Shown in pieces: positions 1 through 11,000 of a stretch of 64,000 nt of DNA. Within the stretch, counting starts at the first letter, position 1. Each line of letters starts with the position of its first letter. This stretch comes from Lytechinus variegatus (Eukaryota; Echinodermata; Echinoidea; Temnopleuroida; Toxopneustidae). A model generated the notes under the pieces. The model had not been told where the DNA came from. It saw nothing but the letters and a program-made list of their open reading frames with translations, and made no database searches. The translations under genes were made by a program, and so were the position numbers. Where the stretch lies: positions 35,357,847 through 35,421,846 of the forward strand of contig NC_054751.1 in NCBI RefSeq assembly GCF_018143015.1. Reading direction: 5' to 3'.

Positions 1-335
1 AATTTTCTACCAAGAACTAAAACAATTGGATTGACAACTGATTGACAGCATTATTGCCGCAACTTATTTCATCAGAATGGAGACACATCATTTACACATG
101 TATGGAAAAATGAAACATTTATAATTTCATGTAATAACATAAAAAGTGGAGATGTGACATCATCAGCCGACCTAATGAATATTCATTACGATGTGCATAT
201 TTACTGTTTTCACAAAATATGGCTCTAAAATTCAATATAACTTCGTTATTATTTTTTTTATCCGATTTGATGAAATTTTCAGCATTTTGGCTGTGAATTT
301 TACTCTATTTATTCTGCCCGGACCATCCATTTATG
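1..335 (+). repeat. MITE copy cut by the window edge, same family as 12,241-12,773
   Basis: The order of short blocks here (CCAAGAAC, TTTCATGTAATAA, GTGATGTGACATCATCA-like, then GATGAAAT and CAGCATTTTG) matches the second half of the element at 12,241-12,773, on the same strand. The left end lies outside the window and the right inverted repeat has decayed. It is non-coding; the open frame at 191-415 lies within it and is not a gene. Confidence 0.6.
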
Positions 336-337
336 AG

Positions 338-535
338 TTGTGTACTTGTTTAGGGGGTCAAATCAGGGAATACTTGTCAGCTATAGGGTACCGTTTTGTT
401 TCCAATACTTGTTAAGGTTAGGGTTTCACACGCCAATACTTGTTAAGGGGTGTATTTTTAGGGATTTTTAGAACATGAAACCCCATTTTCGAAACCCCTT
501 AACCAGTACACTCGTCAGTGGAACTGCCCCCCTGC
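338..535 (+). repeat. Truncated copy of the poly-G inverted-repeat element seen at 3,544-4,577
   Basis: The blocks TACTTGTTTAGGGGGTCAA, CGTTTTGTTTCCAATACTTG, TTTCACACGCCAATAC and a terminal TCGTCAGTGGAACTGCCCCC occur in the same order as in the right half of the element at 3,544-4,577. The left half is missing. Non-coding. Confidence 0.65.
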
Positions 536-1291
536 AATTGAAAGACCGATTTTTTGTACAGTCGATGTTCTTTTATTCTATTGATCTAATCTCCCTTGAC
601 AATGTTCCGGTCTCGATTAGAATAGAAAGCCACACGGCAACATGGAGGAGAATTCTATCGCAGACTTTGACAAAAGGATATACCACGCCCCGGTACCCAT
701 TCACTGCAGTCGTCTATGCTATACAACTAAAATACAGACTGACGTTGAGAGTCTTGCTCGTGTGATTTGAATATCAATGTAGTTGACGTTTTCATGACCA
801 GTAAGTAGCTTAACAAGTACTACAGAATAATAATTCATTATCCGACATCCAAAACAATTTTTTTATTTGAAAAGTGCATCGTGTTTACGTTTTTAAGGCA
901 AACGGAGGACCTGCGACACACTGCACGCTCTTCAATATCTCATTGGTATTACGCTCTCCAACAAGTGACCTTTGCGAACTTGGTTTCAGCTGCCTTCTGA
1001 TAAAGCTTCGTCCAACATCAAGCGGTGATCTAGATACAGTACGATTGTGCTTGCATCCCGTGTTGAAACCAGGTAAGTCATCCTACATAGTGACCTGCAC
1101 ATTGAGACGATATCAAAGAGGATATGAAAATAGCTTCCTTCCAATTTATAAAGAAGTACAAAAAGAATACCCAGGTGTATTATAGCCTTTGTAGTCCGGG
1201 TTATAATTGAGCAACAAGGTGCCACACGGAAAAGGAGAAATTTTCATATAGTGCTTCGACCAGTTTTTTACGCTGAATATGAAGCGAGTTA
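536..1291. other. Stretch without a recognised gene
   Basis: An open frame runs from 874 to 1,185 on the plus strand, and CAG/GTAAGT at 1,068-1,076 would make a good splice donor. The translated product resembles nothing I recognise, and the opposite strand is also partly open. A single missed exon cannot be excluded, but there is no support beyond the open frame. Confidence 0.3.
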
Positions 1292-1465
1292 TAGGGGCCG
1301 CGGAACAGTTTTCAAACTGGGTGGGGGTGGGGGGGGGGGGGCTGACCATGCAAAAATCACAATCATATGGTCACTTTTACCTTCTTTTTGTACACGGTTT
1401 TGAAAAAAAGTGTGTGTGGGGGGAGGGGCTGAAGCCCCCCAGTCCCCTCGCTTCCGCGGCTCCTG
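1292..1465. mobile_element. Small poly-G MITE with GCCGCGGAA inverted ends
   Basis: The left end reads TAGGGGCCGCGGAACAG and the right end, read in reverse, CAGGAGCCGCGGAAGCG, so the ends are imperfect inverted repeats about 16 bases long. Between them lie G-runs facing C-runs. At ~174 bp it has no coding capacity. Ends of CAGGGGCC type would fit a hAT-related element, but the flanks do not give a clean 8-bp duplication. Confidence 0.5.
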
Positions 1466-1474
1466 AGCTATTAT

Positions 1475-2772
1475 CCCAGAAGGAAAAACCAGTAAGACCA
1501 GTAATTTTTTTTACTGGTTTCCAGTATAATTTTACTGGTTTCCAGTATATTTTTACTGGGCCAGTTGATTTTTAACTGGACCAGTAAAAATCAACTGGAG
1601 ACCAGTTCCAACAATTGCATTCCAGTTGAAGCAATTAGTAATACCAGTTAAATTGTTTTTCATTAAACTAGTGTTACTGGTCCAATAAATGGTTTCCAGT
1701 AGATTTTTACTGGTTTCCAGTATATGTTTACTGGACCAGTTGATTTTTAACTGGACCAGTAAAAATGAACTGGAGACCAGTTCAAACAATTGCATTCTGA
1801 TTACTGGTCCAATAAATAATGACTTTATTTCAAGTCAGATCATTTAACAAATTATGAAAAATGAATCTTGCAATTCAGAGAAAGTTATTATCGTTTTCAT
1901 TTATCATTGTTATCATCATTGCTCTTATAATTATCACAATTATTATTATGATTATTATGATCATTGTTGTAATCATTCCTATTACTGTTATTATTGTTAT
2001 TGATATTGTAATTATTATTATTAATATCATAATTATTAAGTATTAATATTATCATTAAAATAATTATTTCCTCTAAAAAATATATGATGAAGATCAAAGC
2101 AAGATATATTCCTCATATAGTCAACTGGTCTAAGTAATTCAATGTTTGAAATTAAACTGGTCAAGACCAGTAATACCAGTAATTCTGATGCTGATCACGT
2201 GGTTTACCTCATTTGCATATTTCCTGTTTTTTAAAGAAAAATCAGGATTTATAATGGAATATCCTTCCAAAAGCACTCATTGTTATTTAAAAACCTTCAA
2301 AATAAGTGTGTGAACTAATTCACAATGAAAATGTTTAATTTCATACATCACATTCAAAATAACAGCAGAAAGATTAATTTACTAACCATCTTTTCCATCA
2401 CATTTCACTGTCCATGGTATATAACAAACCAAATGCATGTAATAAACTGATCCAGTAAGACCAGTACGAGGACCAGTTCGACCAGTTGAGACCAGTTAGA
2501 CCAGTATGAAGACCAGTTAGACCAGTATGAAGACCAGTTCAGACCAGTGAGACCAGTATGAAGTCCAGTGAGACCAATAAAAACCATCAGAAACAAGACC
2601 AGTATAAAATTCCAGTACTTCAAGACCAGTTTAATTTTTAACTGGACCAGTAAAATTTTAACTGGACCAGTATGACCAGTTAGACCAGTAAACTGATGTT
2701 CCAATTTCCAGAGTTACCAGTTAAAATTATACTGGTCTAACTGGTCCAGTGGAACTGTTTTTTCCTTCTGGG
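1475..2772. mobile_element. 1.3-kb inverted-repeat element packed with ACTGG/CCAGT motifs
   Basis: The termini are CCCAGAAGGAAAAA and its inverse TTTTTCCTTCTGGG, each flanked by AT, which could be a 2-bp target duplication. Dozens of ACTGG and CCAGT pentamers in both orientations fill 1,480-1,810 and 2,440-2,760, so each half can fold on itself and on the other. The middle holds an ATT-rich microsatellite and about 300 bp of unrelated sequence. No transposase is present, so it is non-autonomous. The open frames inside it are translations of the repeat. Confidence 0.65.
1899..2055. repeat. ATT/ATC-rich microsatellite
   Basis: Imperfect ATT, ATC and GTT trinucleotides run for about 150 bp inside the ACTGG element. 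It yields low-complexity open frames on both strands that are not genes. Confidence 0.8.
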
Positions 2773-3231
2773 ATGCCGCCAGTTTACTGAAAAGTGATTT
2801 GTGTTGAAAATAAATAAAGTAACTGGGATATTTCCGTTTTATTTGAGCACAAAAAACATTTTACACATGACGAAATATAATTACATCAAAAGCTTATTGT
2901 GTCTTGAAATTGGGGGATACTGAATGATAATAGTTTCAAAATGTTATAAAAATGAATTTGACAATTTCATAATCATTTTACAAAATCCCGCAAACTTCCA
3001 CCACTATATAAAAATATTATTAGTTTGTTGGAATATTTAAATTTGTGATCCTATATGTGCCAAAACTGCTGACAGTCAATAAATTCGAATCATATTTCGA
3101 GAAATATTGCAACATTTATGTTTGCTGTCCCCTGTAAAATGAGGAGTGTGTCTGCGGCTTATATTATCCGATCAGATGCAGCGTAAATTATTTAGCATTA
3201 CAAAAGCAGGTTTCCTTTTGTAAGTCGCATG
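2773..3231. other. AT-rich stretch, nothing recognised
   Basis: No open frame of note, RNA gene or repeat boundary was recognised here. Confidence 0.4.
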
Positions 3232-3233
3232 TA

Positions 3234-3320
3234 ATACCTCGGTCACATTTGCTCTACGGTGGCCGTACGGCGAGACGAAACCAGCCGTTTCAAGATTTTT
3301 TTTTGTATCAGCTGTATACA
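3234..3320 (+). repeat. Half copy of the CCTCGGTCACATTTG MITE
   Basis: The sequence TACCTCGGTCACATTTGCTC followed by a GGCCGTACGGCGAG block matches an end of the small element at 45,111-45,267. No matching opposite end is seen nearby, so this is a fragment. Confidence 0.5.
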
Positions 3321-3586
3321 TAATAGCTGTCTACAATCCGCAAGTAACATGCAATGAAATACAATTTAATATATTTCATCAATGCGCCATCAAAATGGCT
3401 AGAAAGGGAAAGTGTTGGATGTTTTTAAAGCTCCTTAATGCTACCCTAAACCCAACATAAATCCCTATTGCAACCCCAACCCAATAAAGCCCGAAGCAAT
3501 TGTCGAGCAAACGTCGTGTCAAAGCTTACTGTGCTAACTGAATCCCGGGGGGGGGGGGCACTTACATTGACGAGTATATACCAAAG

Positions 3587-3809
3587 GAGGCGCGATAGCT
3601 CAGTCGGTAGAGCGGGGGTTTGGGATTTCGGTGACCCGGGTTCGATTTCCGAATGGTGCGCTAGTGCCCTTTGGTAAGGCATTTGATCCTCATTACCAGG
3701 TCCCTCGGAGAGGACCTTGAGCCGTTGGTCCCCTGGTTGCTTGCTCACAGGCATTCGTGCTTTCTTAGCAGTCAGGTAAAATAGCATCGGTATAACAACA
3801 ATAACAACA
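3587..3809 (+). mobile_element. tRNA-derived SINE
   Basis: The head contains an A box (TAGCTCAGTCGG, about 3,596) and a B box (GGGTTCGATTTCC, about 3,638) at tRNA spacing, so RNA polymerase III promotion is likely for the family. A non-tRNA body follows, ending in AACAACAATAACAAC at about 3,795-3,809. The cloverleaf is degenerate and I do not call a functional tRNA. Confidence 0.75.
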
Positions 3810-3880
3810 CGTAAAAAGGATGTCTTTTTCAAGATAGGGCACCCGTTTTCTATTTTCGCTAAGGAAGCTACGTGTTTAGG

Positions 3881-4155
3881 CACTAGCGTACCTAAGGGGG
3901 GGGGGCAGACTGCCCCCCCTGACGAGTCACAACTGATCCAGGAAACGTGCCCCCCCCCCTTTGAGAAGCAAAATTAATAATTTGTAATGTAAAAATGCAA
4001 TGAAAACAGACGTGTGCCCCCTCTTTTGAACCTGAAGACCAATTTCTTTTTGTGGTAAGAAATCCTTTTTTTGTGGTTGAAGACCTTTTTTTTTTGGCTT
4101 GTCAAAATATCCAAAAAATTTGCCCCCCTTTTGGAAAACCCTAGGTAAGCCAGTG
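3881..4155 (-). mobile_element. hAT-type MITE with perfect 8-bp target duplication
   Basis: The 275-bp element has imperfect terminal inverted repeats (CACTAGCGTACCTAAGG at the left; CACTGGCTTACCTAGGG when the right end is read in reverse). It is flanked on both sides by TGTTTAGG (3,873-3,880 and 4,156-4,163). An 8-bp duplication with CA-starting termini is diagnostic of the hAT superfamily. A second member in the opposite orientation lies at 17,648-17,982. It is non-coding; the small minus-strand open frame is spurious. Confidence 0.85.
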
Positions 4156-4716
4156 TGTTTAGGGTCAAATTTGCGAGGGTGTAAAAAAATTAAGACTAAA
4201 CTGATGTTTTATAAAGGATGTATTTTGCCTTAACACAACGTGTTTTTAGTACGATTTGCGCGAGATGTGGGAGGTATATAGGGCTGTACTAAACCCAAAT
4301 GATGTAGGTGAAGGTCAAAACCGACGATCGACGTCCGTGACATAACAATTGAAATATTGCTGTACTTGTTTAGGGGGTCAATTCAGGGAACTTGCAAAGA
4401 GTATCGTTTTGTTTCCAATACTTGTTAGGGGTCGGGTTTCACACGCCAATACGTGTTAAGGGGTGCATTTTCAGATAACGGAAAATACGTGTTTAGGGTG
4501 CTTTTCTAGACCCCCGTGGTCGCGCATGGTATCAATTCGTCAATGGAAGTGCCCCCCCCCCCCCGAGACCCTTCGGGACTGAATCCAGGTTTTGGCTCCA
4601 AGATTAATGAAGGAGAGGATATTTGGTTTATTTTGGGGTAATAATAATGATAACATTTCGACGACGGTCTCTTGGGTTCAATCCTCTGATTCGCATCACG
4701 TCACGCTATTGTAATA

Positions 4717-5174
4717 CACTCTGAAAACAAATCAGTAAAAATGACTAGTTAACCCTTTGCACGCTGATGTTTCAATTCTGCACATTCGTACAATTAAATT
4801 CAACAATCGAAATAATTTTCTACACTAACCTCATATTAGAGAAGCTAATAAACTGATTAATGTCAAATGATTCTGGACAACATCTAAATTAATCATCAGT
4901 ATCAATAAAAAAATTTGTAAAAATTAAAATCTTGATTCAAAGAAAATAACATGGCAACAATTTTCATAATTATTCCCAAATAATAAATAAATCAGCGTGC
5001 AATAGGGTCAGTTGGGTGCAACTGTTATTCTAGTCTTATTTGACTATTCTCTAGACGTTTTTTTACTAGAAAATAGCTATTTCTGACTATAATATATGTC
5101 AGAATATATCAGTGATTGCCATACCGGTTGCACCCAGCTGACTACTGGTCTAGTCAATTGACTGATTTAGAGTG
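4717..5174. mobile_element. Mariner-like MITE, TA-flanked
   Basis: The ends are CACTCTGAAAACAAATCAGT and, in reverse, CACTCTAAATCAGTCAATTG, each next to a TA dinucleotide. Inside lies a second inverted pair, GTCAGTTGGGTGCAACTG (about 5,007) and CGGTTGCACCCAGCTGAC (about 5,124). At 458 bp it has no coding capacity. TA duplication and small size fit a Tc1/mariner-derived non-autonomous element. Confidence 0.6.
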
Positions 5175-5176
5175 TA

Positions 5177-6387
5177 GCTCTGAAACTGCTCTCACCATCT
5201 TGGTCAAAGGTTGGTAGCATTTATATAGGTTAAATATACATTTGAAAAGGAATGGAATCTCTGAGTCTAGCAACTTGTGGGGGCACATAAAACGAGAAAT
5301 TGAAAAATGGAGAAATAAAGAAAAAATCTGAGTCTTAATAAGATAGGTAAATGCAGCAGAAGTGAAGCTACTGTGGGTTCAAAATATTTTTTTTTAATAT
5401 CAGGATCTCAAAAGCCTAATTTTTAAAGCGTCCATGATGATATAAAAAAGACAAAATAGACTTAGCATGTATTAAGGATTTTAAAAGTTATTTTTTATCG
5501 TCTCTACCGTTGAATGTAAGTTTATTTGTTTGGGTTGTTGAGTCTAATATTATTGACAAACTTAGAAATTATTGCGTTTTACGTAATAAAATTTGAATTG
5601 AATTCCCACGTTCGACTACATATGGAATTCCATCAGTACAGTTGGGAAGGGGGCACATCGACCCCCCACCCTCGGATTTGTAATTCATAGATTACTATTC
5701 TTTCCCTCCGGATACTTGTAGATGATAAACCCAACGAACGTATAGGGCAGCAACACACGGCAGATTGTGCTGCCCGATACGTTGGTAATTTATGAACAAA
5801 ACAATTAAAAAAAAATGTGCAGGTACACACCAAACAAAATTCGATCAGTGAATGTTACCAGACTTCATCATTGTCCGTTTAGAACGTCCAGTCACATTGA
5901 CCACAACAGAAACTATCGAAACTAAAATCATCATTGTTTTATTCCTCGTCTATTTGCATTTAATTAGTGAGGTCAACAAATGGTACTACTTAAATAATAA
6001 TATAATTTTCTGTAATATTGAATAAAATGTGTTTGATAACATAATAAACTCTTTGCCAATTCGACAAGCCCATTATAAAATGAAACGGACATTTCTCCCA
6101 CTTTGTCGGAATTTACTTAAATATCATTGTATATACTATATACACGCAGCCTCCCTTTAGAATATATCTAAAAATGAAAATTAGTGCCAAATCTAAATGA
6201 AAAATTGAGATCATTTGGAAAATAAATTAAAAAAATACCATAAGCGGCGTTAACGGGACTGAATATTCAGATCAAGACTACATTACACATTCACTTTGAA
6301 GCGGTGTATAGCCAACTGTTAATTAGGGGAGTTTGAACTAAATCATCATAACAAAAGTGTATTTAACCTTTTTTGTTTCTTTCTAAT
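5177..6387. other. Intergenic stretch upstream of the UGT gene
   Basis: No gene was recognised. The end of a possible retroelement tail (AATAAAATTTGAATTGAATT) sits near 5,586. An untranslated first exon and promoter of the UGT gene may lie here or farther upstream, but I cannot place them. Confidence 0.4.
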
Positions 6388-6393
6388 TTACAG
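6373..6393 (+). promoter_or_regulatory. Probable 3' splice site in the UGT 5' untranslated region
   Basis: A pyrimidine-rich tract (TTTGTTTCTTTCTAATTTACAG) ends in AG four bases before the UGT start codon. This is a good acceptor and suggests that the single coding exon is preceded by an untranslated exon. The upstream donor is not identified. Confidence 0.5.
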
Positions 6394-6397
6394 TGTC

Positions 6398-7981
6398 ATG
6401 GCTACCGTTCCTCCGAGATGGGTCGTTCTGTCAAGCGGGCTATTACTTGTGGTCCTGATCAGGGGCTATGTGCAAGCTCAAAATATCCTGATTAATCCGA
6501 TGATTGGGAAAGGCAGCCATTTTTACGTATCTGCTGCCATTGGAGAAGAACTCATTCATCGGGGATACAACGTCACTTTTCTCCTTGGAGGTGCTTTTTA
6601 CGATCAAGCTAGAAACAGCCGCTATGGGGACATGTTTCATTGGGAAGTATTTCAGCATCCTATACCTAGGAAAACAGTCCATGATATGTTTACAAACCTA
6701 ACTAAACTCATATTGGGAGGTGGCTTCCAACAGGAAATGAAAATTATGACTGAGTTGATGACGGCTCGCGTTAATGATTGTACTGCTCTTCTTGAAGACA
6801 AGTACCTGATTGGACGTCTTCGGTCTGCCAATTTTTCTGCAGTCTTATATGATATGACGTGGGTTTGTGGAGCAATGGTTGGGGAATTACTAAATCTACC
6901 AACCTTTGTAGTCTATCCATATCCTAATCCTTGTTTGGTAACATCTTCTCAAGGATCACATTTTCACCCAGCTTATGTACCAAGCTTCATGACACCTTAC
7001 TCAAACCAGATGAAATTCAATGAAAGAGTTGTAAACTCGTTACTTTATATCCTCGGAGCGTTGATAGGTCATTATTACTATGCTCCTTACATAGGCTTGA
7101 CCAAGCGGTTCAATGTATCAGAACCAATGCTTCTTATGGCGAATAGTAAGCTTTGGTTAGTCAATACCGATAATGTAGGAGAGTTTCCATGTGCCCTAGC
7201 TCCGAATGTCATTCCAGTTGGTGGTCTTACCACAAGGTCACCAGAAAAACTGCCTTCTGATGTAGATGAATTCATCCAGGGCTCAAATGATGATGGTATT
7301 ATCATCTGTTCATTCGGATCTTTTCTCATTCTAGACCAGAATAGTCTTCGTTTGATTCGGGTATTTTCAGAGGCGTTCGATAGACTGCCCCAAAGAGTAA
7401 TATGGCTTTTGAAGGAACACCCTCCATTTCCGATTCCTGCCAATATCAAGATCTTACCCTGGCTACCTCAAAATGATATCCTTGGCCATCGTAAAACAAG
7501 AGCCCTCTTCTTCCACGGAGGTCAGAATAGTTATTATGAGGCCATTTATCACGGGGTACCTGTTGTTGTAATGCCTGTATACGGTGATCAGAAGGATGTC
7601 GGAGCAAGAGTCGTCAATCAAAAATTAGGATTAAAATTGGACAAAGATTTGCTCACTGCGGAGATTTTATATGACGCTCTTCATGAGGTAACAACGAACA
7701 TTACTTATACTAAACGGGCAAAAGAGATGTCTTTTGCTTTTCGAGATCGAGAAATGAAGCCAGCTGAACGAGCTTCGTTTTGGATTGATTACGCAATAAA
7801 ACATGGTACTCATCATCTGGAAATACCTCTTCGCCGTTTAAATTTCTTCCAGTACTATCTCATAGATGTCATTTTATTCGTCTTATTGTTTGTGATATTA
7901 ACTCTCTATATTTCATTCAAATGCCTTATGTTAGTTCGATCCTTCATTTGTAATTGTCACATAAAATCCAAACTTGACTAG
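6398..7981 (+). CDS. UDP-glycosyltransferase (UGT family), single coding exon
   Basis: This 527-residue protein has the length and layout of animal UDP-glucuronosyl/glycosyltransferases (GT1), which transfer a sugar from a UDP-sugar to small lipophilic acceptors at the ER membrane. Residues 1-27 look like a signal peptide. The catalytic pair is present: His41 (in GSH) and Asp152 (in LYDMTW). The UDP-sugar-binding signature runs from W355 (WLPQND) through HGGQN (His373) to GDQKD (Asp397, Gln398). A transmembrane segment at about 487-511 is followed by a short basic tail ending KSKLD, a KxKxx-type ER-retrieval signal. The usual HGGTN/S in the signature is HGGQN, a mild departure. The frame is intact, and the start is the first ATG after a good splice acceptor. 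The acceptor substrate cannot be predicted. A LINE begins only ~35 bp after the stop, so the 3' end may be altered. Confidence 0.92.
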   Translation: MATVPPRWVVLSSGLLLVVLIRGYVQAQNILINPMIGKGSHFYVSAAIGEELIHRGYNVTFLLGGAFYDQARNSRYGDMFHWEVFQHPIPRKTVHDMFTNLTKLILGGGFQQEMKIMTELMTARVNDCTALLEDKYLIGRLRSANFSAVLYDMTWVCGAMVGELLNLPTFVVYPYPNPCLVTSSQGSHFHPAYVPSFMTPYSNQMKFNERVVNSLLYILGALIGHYYYAPYIGLTKRFNVSEPMLLMANSKLWLVNTDNVGEFPCALAPNVIPVGGLTTRSPEKLPSDVDEFIQGSNDDGIIICSFGSFLILDQNSLRLIRVFSEAFDRLPQRVIWLLKEHPPFPIPANIKILPWLPQNDILGHRKTRALFFHGGQNSYYEAIYHGVPVVVMPVYGDQKDVGARVVNQKLGLKLDKDLLTAEILYDALHEVTTNITYTKRAKEMSFAFRDREMKPAERASFWIDYAIKHGTHHLEIPLRRLNFFQYYLIDVILFVLLFVILTLYISFKCLMLVRSFICNCHIKSKLD

Positions 7982-8015
7982 TTTGGAAATATCATTCCTT
8001 TTCTTTACTAAACAG

Positions 8016-11000
8016 GTCAAGATCATTCATCCACACTCATTGATTTAGTTTATACCTCTAACTGTATGAAAGTTGTCGAAAGTGGCGTCCTTCACATAGG
8101 AATGAGCGACCACTCCTAGTTTATATTGAATGGGGTAAAATCCGGAAACCATCTCCAAGGCATGTGTATAGAACCTATAGAACTTATAAGAATTTCGATG
8201 GAAATATTTTCTTTTCTGATCTACAAGCCATCTATTGGCAAAGTGTATATACATGTAGTGATGTTAATCATTCTCTTCATCAATTCCAAACAATATTTTC
8301 TTCATTGTGTAATTGTCATGCCCCTATTAGGAAAAGTCGTATTAAGAAACACCGGAAGCCGTATTAAGAAACACCGGAAACCTGGGATAAATACTGAAAT
8401 TATTGATCTAATTCGTAAACGAGACAAATTGAAAGATAAAGCGACTCGAAAGCCTACGCGCGCAAATTGGAAAGCTTATAGAAAGAGTAAAAATTATGTC
8501 ACTTACAAAATAAAGCAAAACAAACGTAAAACATTCCAAAAGAAAATTAAAGATTCAAAAGGGAATGTAAAGAACACGTGGAAAAACCTTAACATATTGA
8601 TACCACGTAAGAATAAAAATACAAAAATTCAATGTTTGATAGTAGATGAGAAAGAAATTCATGAGTCTACAAAGATTTCACAGACATTGAATGATTTTTT
8701 CGTAAAGGTAGGCCCTAGACTTGCAGATACAATCGACAGCACAGGGTCTGCAAATGAAAATAATGCAATGCAATTTTACCCGCACTCGCTAGTCCATATC
8801 TTTCAACTTGTCCCAGTAACTATAAGCGAAATGAAACAATTATTGAAAATGTCTAGTGGCAAAGCGATGGGATGTGATATGATACAATTTTTTTTTTTTT
8901 TTTAAACAAGTGCACACCTAGTTAGCAATAATGCATATAGCATTTCCATTTATTTGAAAGCAGGATAAAAGAGCATTGAAGATTTAATGCCTTGCTCATG
9001 GTCATAGGTGCCACGGCCGGGGATCGAACCCCGGACTTTCCATGTATAGCCAGGCGCCTTAGACCACTCGGCCACGGCACCTCGGCCCAATGAAACTTAT
9101 AAAGATAGCGATACCATAACTGAACCCTTGGCACATATTATAAATACTACTGCATGTGTACCTACGGAGTGGAAAAAGGCAAGAGTTAATGCCTTACATA
9201 AAGGCGGTGCAAACGAACCTTCTAATTTCAGGCCAATTTCGATATTACCTATTTTATCTAAGCTACTAGAACGTATAGTGTTTGATCAATTGTATGAATA
9301 CTTGAACACGAACAATTTGATTAATGACTACCAATCTGGCTTTCGGCCATTATATTCTACTGCAACGGCATTACTCAATACAACAGATGAATGGCTAAAA
9401 AGCTTTGATGAAGGCAAAATAGTATGCTCTGTCATGCTGGACTTAAAAAAAACATTCGACACGGTTGATTTCGAATTGCTTATCCAAAAATTAAAGCAAT
9501 ATGGAATTGGGGATCACTCAATTGAATGGTTTACAAGTTACTTATATGGAAGATGCCAGAAAACGACAGTGCATGGTATATCATCTGATTTATTACCCAT
9601 TAAATCTGGAATCCCTCAAGGGTCCATTTTAGGGCCGCTTCTTTTCATTTTACATATTAATGATCTGCCTTTAGTTCTTAGAAATTGCAAAATAAGTATG
9701 TATGCAGATGACACTATTTTATATTATGCAAGTAACAACTACTCTGATCTAGAAAACAAAATCAATGAAGATTTGCAAAATGTGAAACGATGGCTTGATC
9801 ACAATAAGCTTAGTTTGAATATCAACAAAACTGAATATATTGTCCTAGGAACTAGAAATCGACTGAAACTATTCAAAGATGAATCGCTAAACATTCGCAT
9901 TGATGGAACCCCCCTAACAAGAGAGTTACCCAGTGTAAACATTTAGGAGTAATTTTAGATGAAAATTTGTCATGGGGAAAACACATTCAAAATGTACAGA
10001 AGAAATGTAGTAGCGGTTTGTTTATGCTAAAATCGATACGAAGTATGGTTGACAAGGATACCATGATTCTCGTCTACAACGCCTTGATTTCATCTCATTT
10101 GTCATATTGTGATATAGTATGGGTAAATTGCGGCAAACGTTTAAAAGATAGCCTCCAAAAGATTCAAAATCGGGCAGCACGCGTTATCAATAATACCGCC
10201 TGGGATTCATCCGGAAACGATAATCTAAATGAACTAAATTGGGATACACTTGAAAAGAAAAGGAATGAAAGTGTTGCAATAATGATGTTTAATATACTCA
10301 ATAACTTCGCCCCTTCATATCTAATCAATAGATTTTCCCTTAAAGAAAGATCACATAACACAAGAAGTGGGAATATCAATTTGGAAATTATGCAAATAAA
10401 GTCTGAATCTGCAAAGCGCATGTTTATGTACAGAGGCGCCAGTATGTGGAACTCATTGCCCACGAATATTCAAGCGGCACAAACAAAACACAATTTCAAA
10501 ACAGGTCTTAAGAGATCATCTGTGTGATATGGATTACAATGACTATTTTTTCTGTTTAATTGTTTTTATCAAACATCAACAGACAGTTTCTATTTTCTGT
10601 CCCAAAGAAGTGTATTATTTTCCAATCATTTCATATGTTTTGCTTTTATATGGCATCAGTATTAATCAAGCTTTATAATTATTTTCAGTCCATATTAAGT
10701 TGTCATAAATTTTCCAGTCATTTTATATGTTTAGCTTTTATCATTGATAAATCATGACTTATATTCATTTTCTTGTGCTCGGTTATCCATTATAGAAACA
10801 TGTATTTACTTTGACATTTTACTTTACCATGTACATATTTACTGTACCATGTATGCACCGCTTTGTTCTAATTTACAGATAGATATTTCATGTTGTAAGT
10901 TATTGATGTTTTTGAGAACGGTATATAATTTCTTCGTCTTTTTCTTACTATCATTATTATTCTTTTTCTTCTTCTTTTCTTGTGTTATCTTCTCTGTTGT

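Larger units (their letters stand above)
3544..4577. mobile_element. Inverted-repeat element with nested insertions (hAT-like)
   Basis: The left end is a G-run followed by GCACTTACATTGACGAGT, and the right end in reverse is a G-run followed by GCACTTCCATTGACGAAT. The flanks share ACTGAAT(CC) at 3,537-3,545 and 4,578-4,586, a 7-9 bp direct repeat that fits the 8-bp duplication of hAT elements. Internally, variants of TACTTGTTTAGGGG and AATACTTGTTAAGGGG recur. A SINE (3,587-3,809) and a hAT MITE (3,881-4,155) lie inside, so they are younger. No transposase frame is present. Confidence 0.65.

Noticed and set aside
874-1185. Open frame with a good downstream splice donor, possible exon
   Set aside because: The product is unrecognised, no convincing acceptor or partner exon was found, and the other strand is also partly open.
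3590-3662. tRNA-like sequence on the plus strand
   Set aside because: The cloverleaf is degenerate and the sequence continues into a SINE body.
9010-9083. tRNA(Ser/Leu)-like gene on the minus strand
   Set aside because: The acceptor stem and both promoter boxes are present but the anticodon stem fails to pair, and it leads into a SINE body with a poly(A) tail.
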